From: Taxawa tesnikishii (nom. ined.)
Lineage: Eukaryota > Ascomycota > Dothideomycetes > Dothideales
DNA length: 64,000 nt
Direction of reading: 5' to 3'
Assembly: GCA_030247885.1 (NCBI GenBank)
Contig: JAPDRO010000003.1
Coordinates: forward strand, 1,364,001-1,428,000
This document shows positions 1 through 11,991 of this stretch, one piece after another. Under the pieces are notes generated by a model. That model worked only from the letters and a program-made list of their open reading frames with translations. It was not told the origin of the DNA and searched no databases. Position 1 is the first letter of the stretch, and each line of letters starts with the position of its first letter. A program made the translations under genes and the position numbers.

Positions 1-1090
1 CTTGCCCCATGTTTGAGCTGCAGCGTGCCTGTCGACACGCATTGTGTAAGCTTTCTATTCTTGTGCCAAGTCTGGGGCATGATCGACACGAATGCTTAGT
101 CGGAAGCACGCTAACAGATGGAGTATGTCTGTAGGATACAGGTATTTTGGTGTTGCAAATAAGCTTATGAGTGAGCTTGTTGGTGTTCCCACATGTCCAA
201 AGCTGGGTCTCACGTCAGCAGCTCAGCCACTCCCGGGCAGCACGTCGTCAGCCCCGGTGTACGTACATACATGACTTGCAGAGTTCTGTGAATCACAGTC
301 AAACAGCTACCACACAAGCAACGCATGTCGTGATGTTCCTTCGAGACGCGCTCATGATCTCGTCCTGCAAGGAGCAGTGCACCAGCAACCAAGAAGTTCG
401 GCGATGCTTGCGATGCCGCGGAAGCTGCCTGGAGGTGAGAGAAGAAGCGCCGGACTTAACGCTTGTCTGCGTACTGTCAAGTCAATGTGACAACGTTTTG
501 AAGGTATGATGGCCACTTTGTGCTTTGTCCCAAATCCAGCAACTTCAGCTGAGGCTCGATATATTGGGCGGGTCAGTTTGGCGAAAAAGCAGCCGAAGAC
601 TGCTTGCTTGCATTCAGTATAATGCTACCATGACTTCAGTTGCACATTGCGGCGATGCAAGCCTGCGGAAAGCACGCCCTGCGCATGGATCGCATCACGC
701 GCACCGACATGCATACGTCGAGCCAGAAGTTGCGTCTCTTCATTCTGAAAGACATCAAATCTCCGAAGCCCAAGGAAAGCCTCTCGGCTGGGTTTAGTAA
801 TTGCCTCTTCCCGGAACCTGCACTGCAGGTGTCCTCAAAGGGTCCACTTGCGCTGACTGTATCTTGTCTGTACGGCTGCAAGTGATATCTGTTACGCAAC
901 GGTTCCTCGAACAGTGGAAGGAGAAAATTTTGGCGTCCCGCTGGCCATGTTGGAGGTCGGCCCCTGTGCTCCATGTGGAAAATGACAGGCTTCCGTGGCC
1001 CCATAGGTGAGACCTTTGAACAGGATCTGTGCATTCACCCATAGACCGAACCTCCCGTTTCAACATCGTGTTCCTCCATCGCTCTTGAAG
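1..1090. other. Intergenic, no gene seen
   Basis: No open frame here resembles a known protein or carries plausible splice sites. The right end is the 3' flank of the Gtr1-like GTPase gene, which ends at 1091 on the minus strand. Confidence 0.5.
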
Positions 1091-2214
1091 TCATGGGCGC
1101 TCCCATCGCCCTCTGCGGATCGACTCTGTTTTTGCTAGTTGGAATGTCCAGTTCTCCAAATTTTTCTCGCGCAAGAGCAATGTTGATCCTGGCAGCGTTG
1201 AAAAGCGCCTCCCGCTCGGCATGATGACCGCCAAATTGGTGTTCTCCGTGAGCCGCGTGATGAGGAACATGCAGTTCGCCATTTTAATCTGCAGTTCGGC
1301 AAAGTTCGCTGACCCTGCCGGCATGCCTGTATGCTTAGCGATCGAGTGCTTGTGCGTCTTGAGGAGAACAGACAGTCTCTCGAATCGATCGTGGTTCTTG
1401 TTGCCCTCACTTTCGTAAGGCCGTGATATGTGCGTCACCATCAGGCAGGTCGTGCGCTCGTATAGAATCAGCTCATGCGCCTCGATGACGTCGGCCAACT
1501 GCCTGAGTAATCCCTCAATCACGCCTGCGTTGGGTACGAGGAAATAGATGACACGCGTCCATGCCTTGTATAGACTCTGATCCCAGATGCTCGTGGGCCA
1601 AAACTCGACTTCCTTCCCTCCAGTGTCGCCTCCAAATCCTTCGTCGACGCTGATACTCCGTATGTGTTCGCTGCGCTCTCTGAATATATCGTCGCGGCGT
1701 TGGGTAGAGACAAGGTCCATCTTGTGGATAAGGACGAAGATCTTTGCGCCTGGCGAGTTCTCGTGTAGGGCACGAATGATTGAAGAGTAATTGACGAGGT
1801 CGGCGCTGAACTCGCGAGACTCGACATCGAAGACGAAGATCAGGACGGCGACCGAGGCAAAGACGTGGGAACGCTGGTGAGTGAGGTAGGATTCGGTAAA
1901 ACCATCTTGCCTGGAAATTCCATCAGTACAGGAGCACATGAGAGCCGTTTAAATGTCGGTGTATGCCGGGAAGCGGTCGTTTATATACGAATACATGCGC
2001 CTTACCCTCCACAATCCCAGAGATTAAGCATAAGATTTCCCATGAACCTGATGTTGCTATGTTCGACATCGATGGTCGCACCGAGTCTCCGGACGTCCTT
2101 GGCGACATAGTTGCTGAAGACGATTGAGCGCATCGAGGACTTGCCGGCGCCGGACTTGCCCATCAGCAGCACTTTGCGCTGCTTCTGGCGCTTGGCGCTC
2201 CCGGAGCTCATCAT
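1091..2214 (-). CDS. gtr1: Gtr1/RagA-type Rag GTPase
   Basis: The product is a Rag-family small GTPase. In fungi Gtr1 pairs with Gtr2 on the vacuole and passes amino-acid signals to TORC1. Two exons are visible: 2006..2214 and 1091..1910. The intron is 1911..2005 (GTAAGG donor, CAG acceptor), and the 343 codons close exactly (342 aa). The P-loop GKSGAGKSS lies at residues 19-27. The switch-II motif LWDCGGQDGF is restored precisely across the splice junction. HKMD is the nucleotide-specificity motif. The C-terminal half is the Gtr/Rag roadblock-like dimerisation region. Length and domain order match the family (about 310-350 aa). No frame problem is seen. RagC/Gtr2 is less likely because of the short N-terminus and the WDCGGQ motif. 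Confidence 0.93.
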
Positions 2215-2804
2215 CCCTTTCTTGGAGAAATAGGATTTTGAGTCTCAAGAGTATGTTGAGTGAGCGGCAAGGACATGTGAGGGATTCGGATGCTGGAGTA
2301 GTTGTGATTGTGGTGGTGTGATAGTTATCAGCAGTTCCTGGTCGAACAATGACATGTGCTGTGACGTTTCACAAGAGACCCCGACCTTCCTTGCTCGGCA
2401 ATGCACGACCGCCTTCATTCCTCGCCAATTTTATCACCTTCGCAGGTACTGCAGCGAACAACAAAACAAACACATATCCCATGCATCTACCATACCATCG
2501 TATCGTGTATCTGTGGTCACGACAGAAGTACGCGGTCACGCCAGCTTTGCCGCCCTTACTGGCTTGGTCCGATAGAGATATATGCGGGTTGCTCTTTGAG
2601 GGAACACTGTTGGTCGCCGTAGCATTGATACCATGCCTTGTATGCAGGAGGAGTGTAGGTGAGGGTTGCATGAGGCTGCCATTACGGAACCTTGGATTTC
2701 GCTAGTCTCTGTCATGCTCTCGTCCTCTCCATCGCCTCCTTCTGCCACCCCCACATCCTCCATTGGCATCTCTCCCTCAGTCACGGCCGCTGCCCTTCTT
2801 CGCT
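2215..2804. other. Intergenic between gtr1 5' end and GT32 3' end
   Basis: This is the upstream region of the Gtr1-like gene and the 3' flank of the GT32 gene, both on the minus strand. No coding frame is supported. Confidence 0.5.
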
Positions 2805-3935
2805 TCAGCTTTCTTCACTCTCAGCCTTCTCCACCTCCTCTGATCCCCTCCGGTCGGAACCTTCCTTAGTGTCTTCACCAGTCTGCGCAGGTTCATCCTG
2901 GTTGTAAAATGCACTGACCGGAAGCACGAGGATGTCTCCGAACAGAGCAGCATCCTTCAACCCACGGAACGCGTCGAGATCCACATCGTGGCCCTGGTCC
3001 ATCAGAACCTGCATCACAACATCGGTGAACAGACCCGATCCCAGCGCCTCTGCTAAGTCGCTCTCTTTGAGCTTGAGTGCCTTCAAGTCCACGCGCTGCT
3101 GCCGGGCCAGAAACTGGAGATTGGAAATCACACCCCGAGCCGCGGTATCGAACAAGGCGTGTCCAGGTTTGCCCATGAGGGTTCGGTGACTGAAGCGCGT
3201 CGACTGAGCCGTAGTGTTGTTCCCATTTGCAGCGTCACCACACTCGATGCCGACTACGGCATTGATGTTTTGCGTTTTAAGCTCTTTAGGAATCCATTCG
3301 TCGACGGGCACGGTCGACGAGGTGTCGATGTCCGTGTACACCCCACCTTCGGTGAGTAAGACGAGATAGCGCAGAATGTGGGCGCGAAGACTGTCTGACG
3401 CGAGATCATCCCAGAACCGGATGATGGATGGGAGATGCTCGAAATGCTCGTGAATGAAGCTTGTCGCGTCCTTCTCTGAATGATAATGTCAACCACTGCA
3501 CGACCGCAAGCGGACGTGAGCCAGCTACATACCATCAAGGAAATTGTACTCGTAATACTCGTTCACCAAATGCCAATTTCGCGCTTCCACGCTGTTCTCT
3601 TCCCTCTCGACCGCAGTAGCGGACTGCCACAACAGAGTCGGAAATCTCTCTGGGAAAGACGGCGCAGAAGGTCCCGTCTCTGAAGCCGACGACTTGGGCT
3701 CTTTGTCCGCTGGTCGCGCAGGTGCCTCTTGTTCTTCTGGGACATTTATGCCAACACCAACAGGTATTTCGTATTGTCTTGCAAGACTGGATTCCTCATA
3801 CAATGGGATAATGGCGCTGCTAGTCCACCTTGCCGGAGGTGTTGTGAGGGACGAAGTTCCCTTGAAAGTCCAGTATAGAAGGCAAATCGCCATGACTGCG
3901 GTAGCGATATATGTGGTCATCCTTGTAGCCGCCAT
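2805..3935 (-). CDS. OCH1-like GT32 glycosyltransferase
   Basis: This is a Golgi type II membrane glycosyltransferase of family GT32 (alpha-1,6-mannosyltransferase OCH1 group), which extends or caps N-glycans using GDP-mannose. Exons are 3533..3935 and 2805..3475 with a GTATGT...CAG intron of 57 nt, giving 357 aa. An N-terminal hydrophobic anchor (about residues 8-24) is followed by a variable stem. The catalytic region has the family motif LRYLVLLTEGGVYTDIDT, which contains the DXD metal/nucleotide-sugar site. The C-terminus is acidic and low-complexity (Glu/Ser-rich). The protein is somewhat short for OCH1 itself, so it may be a HOC1-like or more distant GT32 member. The frame is intact. 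Confidence 0.88.
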
Positions 3936-4508
3936 CTTGATGAAATATATCGCCGAGATGCCAATGCAAAGAGAGCCGATGAAGAACTATGTGCTCCTCC
4001 AATCGTGTTATTGGAGACACGGATCGCCCATAACACCACTGAACGGACGGAGGCAACGGAAGAGCTCATCGTGCCTTTCTCAAGTCCCTGTAGCCCCTTA
4101 ACGGTCTCCTCTGGACTGCAGCACAATGACAGGCGTAGCTTCCGGGAGCCGTTCAGCTCGCATGGCGTGGGTCACATGTTGACAGGAAAGGGAGCGTAGC
4201 GGAAGCGGAAGATACAAAAACCGCCCCGCAGCCCCTGCATCATCACGGTCCGGTTCGCACGTGTCTGTCATTCGATACCACCGAACCCGCAGTGCTTGTT
4301 TAGACACTATACAGTAATAGATGTGCTAGAAAGGAATCAACTGTATAAACAGAATTGCGCCAAACGACCGCCAGCAATCGAATGTGAGCAGAATTCACTG
4401 AAACGTGAAGTCACCGCGTCTACGATTATGTCTCCGTCTTGGTGATCCTTCCACCCCTCTTACCGATGTGTGAGTCTTCTCGGGCACGGTTATTCCATCC
4501 TCTGGCTT
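3936..4508. other. Intergenic
   Basis: This lies between two minus-strand glycosyltransferase genes. It contains the 5' region of the GT32 gene and the 3' flank of the GT34-like gene. Nothing coding is seen. Confidence 0.5.
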
Positions 4509-5224
4509 CTACTTCTTCGCTGCATCTTGCTTCTTCCCGGCAGCGTAAGCCGCATTGCGCTCATTCATCTCCAGGACCATCTTGTCCACCTTTTCCCGCT
4601 CAAGGGGTGCCTCCTTCTCCCAGAACTCCTTGATCTCTTTGGGGTATGTTGAGTCCTCTAAATCCACTTCCCAGACCGGCGAATGTCGTTCTGACATATT
4701 TAACCAGGGCGACGTCCGTTGCTCACGCAGAATTTGGTGCCCGGCATGGCGTACGGCCAAATCGCCTTCTTTGCACGAATTGGCTTCTCCCTTGTCCAAT
4801 GGTTTGGCTGGGTCCGGAGTCTGGCCTCTGCCACCACGTCCTCCAGCATAGGCGTTGAACCAGCGTTGTGGCACATGCATAACCTCATCACGGAACCGAT
4901 CCTGTAAGACCATACTAGAAGGGCGCACGGAATGTTACGGTAGGGTTAATGTTATACCTCGTGTATCCAGGCTTCCATAGCCGTCTGCTCATCAAACTGG
5001 AGCTGGACTGTAGGATCGTAGATCTCCGTTCCCTTACTGGCGACTACTAGGAAGACCGACCATTCGTGAACTCTGAGGAAGAACGCACCGTTGTTGAGTC
5101 CTCGATGATCGTGGGTGACGACGGCATCGATGTGGCCGACCCCACTCCATGCTCCATATTCTCGTTTCTGATTGACCAAGACTGCTTCACTGCTATTGGT
5201 AATGTAGAGATCCTTGAGAGCCAT
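4509..5224 (-). CDS. GT34-like glycosyltransferase, C-terminal half only
   Basis: Two exons, 4958..5224 and 4509..4901, are joined by a GTATAA...ACAG intron and encode about 219 residues. They match the C-terminal half of the GMA12/MNN10 galactosyl/mannosyltransferase family (GT34). Visible signatures are RGLNNGAFFLRVHEWS, then VPQRWFNAYAGG, then GDLAVRHAG. The ATG at 5224 sits directly at a family-internal position (ALKDLYITN). The N-terminal half with the DxD metal site is not recognisable upstream in any frame, and a stop lies 13 codons before this ATG. The gene is therefore truncated, has an upstream exon I cannot place, or has lost frame through sequence error. Activity is doubtful without the DxD region. 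Confidence 0.62.
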
Positions 5225-5255
5225 CCTGACGAGAACAGAACATATGCTGAGGACA

Positions 5256-6337
5256 CTATGCTAGCAGAAGTTGCAAAGATGCCTGCGTACTATGGGCTTG
5301 ACTGTCTGTCGTCGCTGGCGGATTTGGAGTGGAATATTGAGCGGAACTTGCTCGCGACGGAGACGCAATGATACCAAGTACATGGTATTCTTGCGTGACG
5401 CGAAGAGTCGGCTCACTCGCAAGTAACGAAGTTCTCCGATGCGGAGCGCCGTTAAGAGAAGCTCGTTGGGGAAGTGTTTCGTTTGTAGCCTGCGATCTTA
5501 GCACCGATACAGAGCTGCGGACTGCAGGCGCGTGATTGTTGTAAAGGGGCGCTTCAGCATCTAGAGAAGAGCTTCCACTGCTGGAGCCGGCTTCCGGGAC
5601 TGCGGTCAACACTCTCGGCAACCAAGGTCGTTGCGACCTTACCCCAATCTCGCCTTGTGGCGGCAAGTGTGCGTCGTATGCGTTTGCAAGGCTGAGGCTA
5701 CTGTTCGCGCAAAGGGCTGCAATGGCATCTATCGCGCTTTGGAACCCGTCCGAATCCACAGCGTCCACGGTGCTAGCAAAAGAGAACAAGGCTATCGGAG
5801 GTAGATGTATTCTATTGTCTAGTACACGTGCGCTTCCCGGAGAAAGGTTGTTGTCATAATATGCGCGGACCAGAACTGGCTGGCCAGAGTCTGACGTGGT
5901 ATCGGAGCCCACAATATGAGGTGTTTCCTTGTATACGCGCTGACGGAAAAGGCCAGTCAAAGTACTGAGACAGTGTTGCCACGAGCGAATCCAGAGGTTC
6001 GGGTCTTCTCTGATGAGGACAGAAATGCCACCCGATGTATCTGATTGCCGACCACGATCATATTCAGCCAGAGAAGCCATCTTGGCGATTGATCACCGCG
6101 CTGATACCCAGAGCCGAAGGGAGTGGCCACGCTCATGTCCTTGTCCGAAAGACTTATGCTACGTGCATATCTGAAAGCGTTGGCTAGGACCGAGAAAACC
6201 GCCTCGATACGTGAAGATAGAGACGTTGCATTCGAACAGCTAGCAAAACGCGTTCGCTTTTGCTGGGTTGCGCTTTCGAGGGAGAACGCACAACAGGAGA
6301 CGAGCAGAAACGAATACGCTTGTGAACGTGAAATCAA
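5256..6337 (-). CDS. Hypothetical reading frame, possibly one protein in two frames
   Basis: A 274-codon open frame (ATG at 6080) overlaps at its 5' end a second open frame that begins at 6337. The second starts with a hydrophobic stretch (SFLLVSCCAFS) that could be a signal or anchor segment. A single frame slip near 6080 would merge them into one protein. Composition is ordinary for a coding region: a conserved-looking first part, then a Ser/Pro/Thr-rich tail. I do not recognise a family. It could be the missing 5' part of the GT34-like gene immediately downstream, but no GT34 motif is present. It may equally be a chance frame. Confidence 0.3.
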
Positions 6338-6618
6338 TACAGCATCCTGCTCCTTGAAGTGTGACTGGAATCTCTAGAAAACTCGGCGGTCTATATGTAG
6401 GCGATAGTGTTTATGTTCGATTATGAAGTTCGCACTCAGATGACCACGTGCACGAACATTTGCTTGGCAAGGCCATCATCGTTGCGAACGGCGGAATGTA
6501 TCTCCCTGTTGTAGCAGCGCAAAGAGTTACTTCTTCACTTACACTATTCCCTCGAGCGTTGTTAGCGCCTATTCTTCTTCCTTACTGCAGCTAATCCACA
6601 ATTATACTGTTCCCGGCC
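6338..6618. promoter_or_regulatory. Upstream region of the WW-domain gene
   Basis: Short pyrimidine-rich stretches precede the ATG at 6619 (for example around 6561-6600), as is common before fungal start codons. No specific site can be named. Confidence 0.3.
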
Positions 6619-7532
6619 ATGGCTAGCCCAACACTCGACGATTTTGCGATCAAAGGTGCTGCTAGACGCTCATCCTTACCGGGCGCTCGTGACGAGCACG
6701 CTACGACACGCCCAATATCTCCTCGCCGCAGCCGTTCTCCATCAAGAGATTCCTCCAGCCGTCAAGGTCGCACACGCGAGTCGAGGTCACCTTTGCCGCA
6801 TCAGCGCTCTCCCTCCGAGGATGGCGAGACGCGCGACGATGCACCTCCTCTGCCAGACGAGCCTGTTCCAGGAACAGAAGCACCCCCTCTTCCTCTTGAA
6901 GCTCCCCTGAGGATGATGGTTGGGAACCGCGCTTGGATGAGCAGAGTGGGGCATACTACTACGTCAACAGGTTCACCGGAGTGTCGCAATGGGAAAACCC
7001 TCGCATGCCGGACGACCCTTACGGCTACAAAGCTGCTGCTGCTGCTGCCACCGCCACTGCCCAAACCTCCTCAGATGCTCCCGGCACCGAAGGCACCTCG
7101 GCTGACGCCACGAAACAGCCGTCTCCTCCGCCAGGCCCATACATGGGATACAATCCCAAGATCCACGGCGACTATGACCCCAACGCCGACTACGCAAAAT
7201 GGCACGAGAAACAGCAAGAGGAGGTTTTAGAGGCTGATACATCTAACGCAGCGGATATGATCAACATGTACGACCAGCAAGCCACTTTCAACCGCTTCAC
7301 CGGCGCGTTTCAAGGCGGCAGCAAGAACCCCGAGCACCACAATGACGAGAACAAGTCAAAGCGCCAGATGAACCACTTCTTCGATGTAGATCGCGCCGCT
7401 AATGCTCACGACGGCCGGTCACTCAAGGCGGAGCGCGCTCAAAAGAAGCTCAGCAAGGCGCAAGTCAAGGCTTTCAACGAGCAGCGCAAAGCCAAGAAAG
7501 AGCAGAAGCGGCGCGAGTTCCTGATGAATTGA
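6619..7532 (+). CDS. WW-domain protein, probably splicing-related
   Basis: The N-terminus is an Arg/Ser/Pro-rich region with SR-type dipeptides. A single WW domain follows at about residues 98-130, with its two tryptophans in DDGWEP and SQWENP around an aromatic YYYVNRFTG core. The C-terminal third is lysine-rich and helical and includes HFFDVD and KKLSKAQVKAFNEQRKAKK. This layout is seen in fungal WW proteins assumed to bind proline-rich splicing factors; the function is inferred. The frame breaks at the C-run 6904-6907. One extra C there restores EAPPEDDGWEP and gives 304 residues with no leftover bases. No good donor/acceptor pair explains the shift, so a missing base is the best explanation. 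Confidence 0.72.
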
Positions 7533-8054
7533 TACGGAGTCTCGGCAGTGACCTCAAGGCATACGACGACAGAGTGATAGCTTCAGTCCAACACGAAGCA
7601 GTGACGGCGGTGGTGGTGGGCTCTCGTGAGTAATCGTCGTGATTGCTGACTGTATGAGCATGTTTGCTTCTGCCTACGTAAACGGCTGCTTTGCTATCAT
7701 GACTAACAGTACTGTACAGGGAAGAAAACAATGACATGCATGGCAACGGCGTTGGTGGTAAACGTTGCAACAACGGAGGGCTGGCTTTTCTGGTGATATA
7801 CCCTTTGTACGCCCTTATCGAGGAGCAGTCGGTCAATCGCAGTGTTTTATCAAGTTGAGCTGGCTGAACGAGTTAGTCGAGGTCAACAGGGTGTGTTTCA
7901 GTAGCGTTGGCATTCTCTTCCAAGCGACTAAAGCGAGCTGAGTAAACGGCGGAAGCCAGGGAGGGATGCTTGCGTGAAGAATACTCGCCGGCACAGTTTT
8001 CCGAGAATTGGATATTTTCTGCACACAGGTACGAGCAATTCATGAACAATTTAT

Positions 8055-8076
8055 CCAGTGCCAGTGCCAGTGCCAG
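8055..8076. repeat. (CCAGTG)n microsatellite
   Basis: Three full CCAGTG units plus a partial one in tandem, in a non-coding stretch. Confidence 0.85.
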
Positions 8077-8527
8077 ACCATGAGTCGCAGTCTTGTACCC
8101 CGCTGCGTGTTCTTGATTGAATGGTACCTATCAGAGCTTGAAATTTGACCCAGAGACCATCGGCTCGGGGTTCCGTCCGCTAGGGAAGGGAGCGATGGCG
8201 CATTAGTTGCGGCGGAAGCGTAGGCGATAGAAGAGGCTGAGTAGCGAAGCACAAGCGCACACGTTAGGAAGTAGTGGCTGTGTTCTCTCCAAGCGATTTC
8301 TTCCTAGAGAATGCTTGGTGTTGCAGCGAGTGATAGACCGCATTACACAAAGAGCAAGGTTGGTCGTGGGGAAGGTCATCAACAGGGTCGCCGTGTGAGT
8401 GTCGACTAGGCAAACTCAATTGGCGCCGCAGTCAAGGCTCGCTCAACAGTGGGTTACTCGGTGCGATGCGAGCCACATGGTTGATCAAGTAGGTGTCCTG
8501 ACTTGGCGTGTTCGGCGGCAGATCGTC

Positions 8528-8588
8528 GGGGCAGGGGCAGGGGCAGGGGCACGGCCACGGGCACGAGCACGGGCACGGCCACGGGCAG
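8528..8588. repeat. GGGGCA / GGGCAC degenerate G-rich repeat
   Basis: About ten hexamer-like units (GGGGCA passing into GGGCAC and GGCCAC) in a row. The G-runs are evenly spaced, so the plus strand could fold into a G-quadruplex; that is inference. Confidence 0.75.
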
Positions 8589-9149
8589 TGCACCAAACGG
8601 CACACAGCAGGCGTACGCATGGGCAAGGCATCATCTTGCACGGCTCCGGTCCGAGAACCTCGACGAGCCATCTGAGACCTTTTTGGCGACACTGTCTTGC
8701 ATTGCGTCTCGGGTCTGCCGGGCCCGCACTGCAGTGTTTTTCTGTATGTATGATCAGGAACTTCCGAACAGATGGCGCGTTCTCGGATGCGTGTAGATTG
8801 GGGCTGCGGTGAGCGACAGGGGAAGATGTGCGCGGTGCATTAGCATTTGCTCTCACGTGCGCCGTGCTATGCTGCATTATCGGGCAGTTCTTTTACGTCT
8901 CTGGCTCGTTGGCTTGGCACTTAACGCACTTTGACGTTGTTTGCTTGCAGCAAAGACCCGGACCATTTCGCCGGTAGCGCGGGCGGATAATCCATCCCAA
9001 CTCCCGCAGCAATCGTCGTGTCGAACAGACCAGCCGGTGCTCCAATACACAAACCCGCCCCGCGATAATTGCGCTGAATCGTTCCCTGTGCCTGTGCCTT
9101 CCTGCTTGAGCCAAACCCCGAATCCAGGCTCATGCCTTCCTAGTTCCAT

Positions 9150-9215
9150 CACCATCCACCTTCCACCTTCCACCTTCTACCTTCCGCCTTCCATCTTCCA
9201 CCATCCACCATCCAT
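9150..9215. repeat. Pyrimidine-rich CCTTCCA/CCATC tract
   Basis: This is a degenerate tandem tract of CACCTTC, CTTCCAC and CCATCCA units on the plus strand. It lies upstream of URC4 and could act as a promoter CT-box, which is common in fungal 5' regions. Confidence 0.7.
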
Positions 9216-9438
9216 CTCCCACCGACCTCCCGCCCCCGTCTTCTCTCCTTCTTTACCTCCGCCGCCGCCTACACATCTCTACAGCTACACTCCCACCTTC
9301 TACACGACCAATCCCCACTCGAGTCGCGCATGCAACTCGGTTTCGTGGCATCTCAACGCTCCACTGCCGCATTAGCTCGCCCGCTTCCTCGGCCTATCTC
9401 TCAACCGCCTACAACATACCATACGCAAAGTCGCCCAG

Positions 9439-11086
9439 ATGGGGCTCTTCAAACGCAAAAGTGACAAGTCGACCAACGGCACGGCGGACCTCAAGGACTC
9501 GAGCGCTGCCACCAAAGTATCATCCCGACCCAACATGAACGGCTCACCAGCAGCGAACGCAGTCATTCCGGACATCCCAATCCCCGGGCGCCAGACCCAG
9601 CCTTGGATCCAGCCGCGTACCTGCGCAGTATCCAAGCTGTGAGAGAGCGATCACGATACGTCCTGGAGAAGGCCAAGAGGAACAAGCTCACGCATTTCGT
9701 CGTCGACATGAGCAAATTTCCCGAGACGGCGAGATACGTGGTGTCGATAATCAACGTGCGAAACTGACTGGCAAGCAATTGAGCTGTACAGCAGCTGACT
9801 TTGTGCAGAGAGACTATGCACCAAACTACGCCTCAATCCCCCACATGGCCGCTGGCAGCACCGAAGTCGGTGGCCGGCCACGTGTAGATCAGCTCATGGC
9901 AACATGGCCCATCTCGGTGAACGCACAGGAACGGACTCGCCGGCTGATCGATCTTTTCCTCGTTTCAGTACTTCTGGATGCGGGTGCAGGCATGAAGTGG
10001 CAGTACAAGAGTAAGGAGTCTGGCAAGATCTACAGAAGAAGCGAGGGATTGGCTGTTGCAAGCTTGGAGATGTTTAAGACGGGCCTGTTCAGTAGCGATC
10101 CGGAGGAGCCTTGCCAAGTGGACAGCGCCGCTCTGAAGCGATTAACCGTGCAAGCCATGGCAAAAGGACTGCAGGTGACGGAGCAGAATCCCATTGACGG
10201 TCTGCAGGGCCGAACAAACCTGCTGATCAAGTTGGGAGATGCTCTGCTCAACCAGGAAATCTTTGGTCTGGAAGCGCGCCCCGGAAACATGCTTGGTTGG
10301 TTTCTCCGTACGGGTGGCTGCACGCATGGCGCTGATGTTTCACAACAGATTATCTCTTGTCACACCCCACTACTCAAGCCTCCTCCGTTCCCATCATCCC
10401 CGTTCCCACACTCTGGTCAGTACTCATGGACGGCCTCTCACCGATCTGGCCGACAACACGCACGCAAATCGACCGTGTTTCACTCGGCGACGCCTGGCCC
10501 TGCTCCTCAATGCCTTCACACCCAACTAGTACTTGGGAGAACATCGTGCCTTTCCACAAGCTCACGCAATGGCTGTGCTATTCGCTCATGGTGCCCATGA
10601 CGAAGCTCCTGCACGTCCACTTTGCTGGTGTTGAGCTCATGACGGGTCTTCCGGAGTACAGGAACGGCGGCTTGCTGATCGACACGGGACTTCTCACCCT
10701 CAAGCCTGAAGATGCAAGAAGAGGATTGCAGCAATACCAGATGAACGCCATGAAGCAGGGACAGCCGAATGTGGAGGTTGTGCCACTCTTCACCGCCGAC
10801 GACGACGTGATTGTCGAGTGGCGGGCGCTGACCGTTGGTTTCTTGGACGAGCTGCTTATTGAGGTCAACTCGTTGTTGGGTCTTACCGGATCCAAGAAGT
10901 TGAGTTTGGCGCAGATGCTGGAGGCTGGAACTTGGAAGGTACGTAAACGTTCGCCCTCGGCATGAGATCGCGAAACACCGCATGCTAACATTACCTCAAC
11001 AGGGCGGAAGAGAGATCGCAGAGGTCTCAAGGCCGAACACCAAGGAGCCTCCCATCATGATCCTTTCCGACGGCACAGTTTTCTGA
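9439..11086 (+). CDS. urc4: Uracil catabolism protein 4 (DUF1688)
   Basis: This is the fungal URC4/Urg3 protein (DUF1688 family), part of the URC route for using uracil as nitrogen source. My five-exon model is 9439..9460, 9595..9755, 9809..10295, 10349..10938 and 11003..11086 (447 aa, phases consistent). The first intron is the least certain. Family features include the start PALDPAAYLRSIQAVRERS, SKFPETARYVVSI, the long core ending AQMLEAGTWKGGREIAE, and the C-terminus PPIMILSDGTVF. One oddity: where the family has IPPHGRW-QHF-VGG, this sequence reads IPHMAAGSTEVGG. That is best explained by a missing C in the run 9838-9842 and two more bases about 20 nt later, which together restore the frame. 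Confidence 0.9.
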
Positions 11087-11991
11087 AGATACCCATTTTA
11101 AGTACTGATAGTCCTTTTGCTATTTTGCTTCTGCTCCCTGCTTGTTTCGGCTGTCAAGTCTGGCGCTCGGTTTTGCTATGAGGTCGATCCAATTCTAGGC
11201 GGGTACCAGTCCCTCTCTTCCTCTTTGTAGAAACCATGCAGCATGTACGGGTACGTGTACGTGTACGTATCAGGCGTGGAAAGTCTTCCAGCCGCGGGTC
11301 AGGTGGCGGCCGGCCTCGTGCATAATCTCAGACTCTTTGAACCTTGCTGTTGTTTCTCTCAATCGTGTTGACCGAAGCAGAGGCCGCCGAACAATTCCAG
11401 GCTTGTGGCTTCCTAATCCTCTCACGACAAGGCATGGCACGACCGTCTCTACTGCTTTAGTAGCTAGAAGCGAACAGCTCAAGTAAAGGGCAAAGCGGAC
11501 TTCGGTGTGATATCTCAGGACTTCCTACTACTGAAGTGGTACGTACAGTAGGCTCGGGAGAGGGTAGTATCTGGTCCAGGCCGACAAGGAAATGTTACAA
11601 TTTGGTCGTAATGCCCCGAAACAAATTATCATGACAACGGTATAGCCCAAAAGAAACTAAAGAACACAACGCCTCAACGCTTGAACCGACCGCTCCTTGA
11701 CAAGCTCACAAGGGCCCGGCAGTCTATCCACGGACGAACCGTCACAGGAGAAAGGTTGCGCCAGCCGCGGCCCTTTGCACCCACCAACTCCACAAGACAA
11801 AAAACGTATCCATCACGCAACGAGTCTCTTCAAGACTTCGCCAGGTCGTTACCACCAAATAGTCCCGCCTTCAACGCGTGCTTCACCACCAGGAACGCAG
11901 CGTGGGCGAATTTGCTCTGACAGGAGTGTCGAAATCAGACGCGAGCGTATCGAAATGAGGAGACCACAATTCCCTTTTGGCTGTCCTGTCG
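11087..11991. other. Intergenic
   Basis: This is the 3' flank of URC4 followed by sequence with no supported coding frame. A short GTACGT/GTACGG repeat lies around 11247-11270. Confidence 0.45.

Larger units (their letters stand above)
7533..9438. other. Long intergenic region with low-complexity tracts
   Basis: No gene is supported. The region holds a CCAGTG repeat (8055-8076), a G-rich/GGGCAC repeat (8528-8588) and a CCTTCCA/CCATC pyrimidine tract (9150-9215). The last lies in the probable promoter/5' leader of URC4, about 220 bp before its ATG. Confidence 0.5.

Noticed and set aside
5066-5371. Plus-strand frame of 101 codons opposite the GT34-like exons
   Set aside because: It is antisense to conserved GT34 codons and has no match to any family I know.
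8399-8877. Overlapping open frames on both strands through the G-rich repeat
   Set aside because: They encode Arg/Ala/Pro low complexity produced by the hexamer repeat, with no family resemblance.
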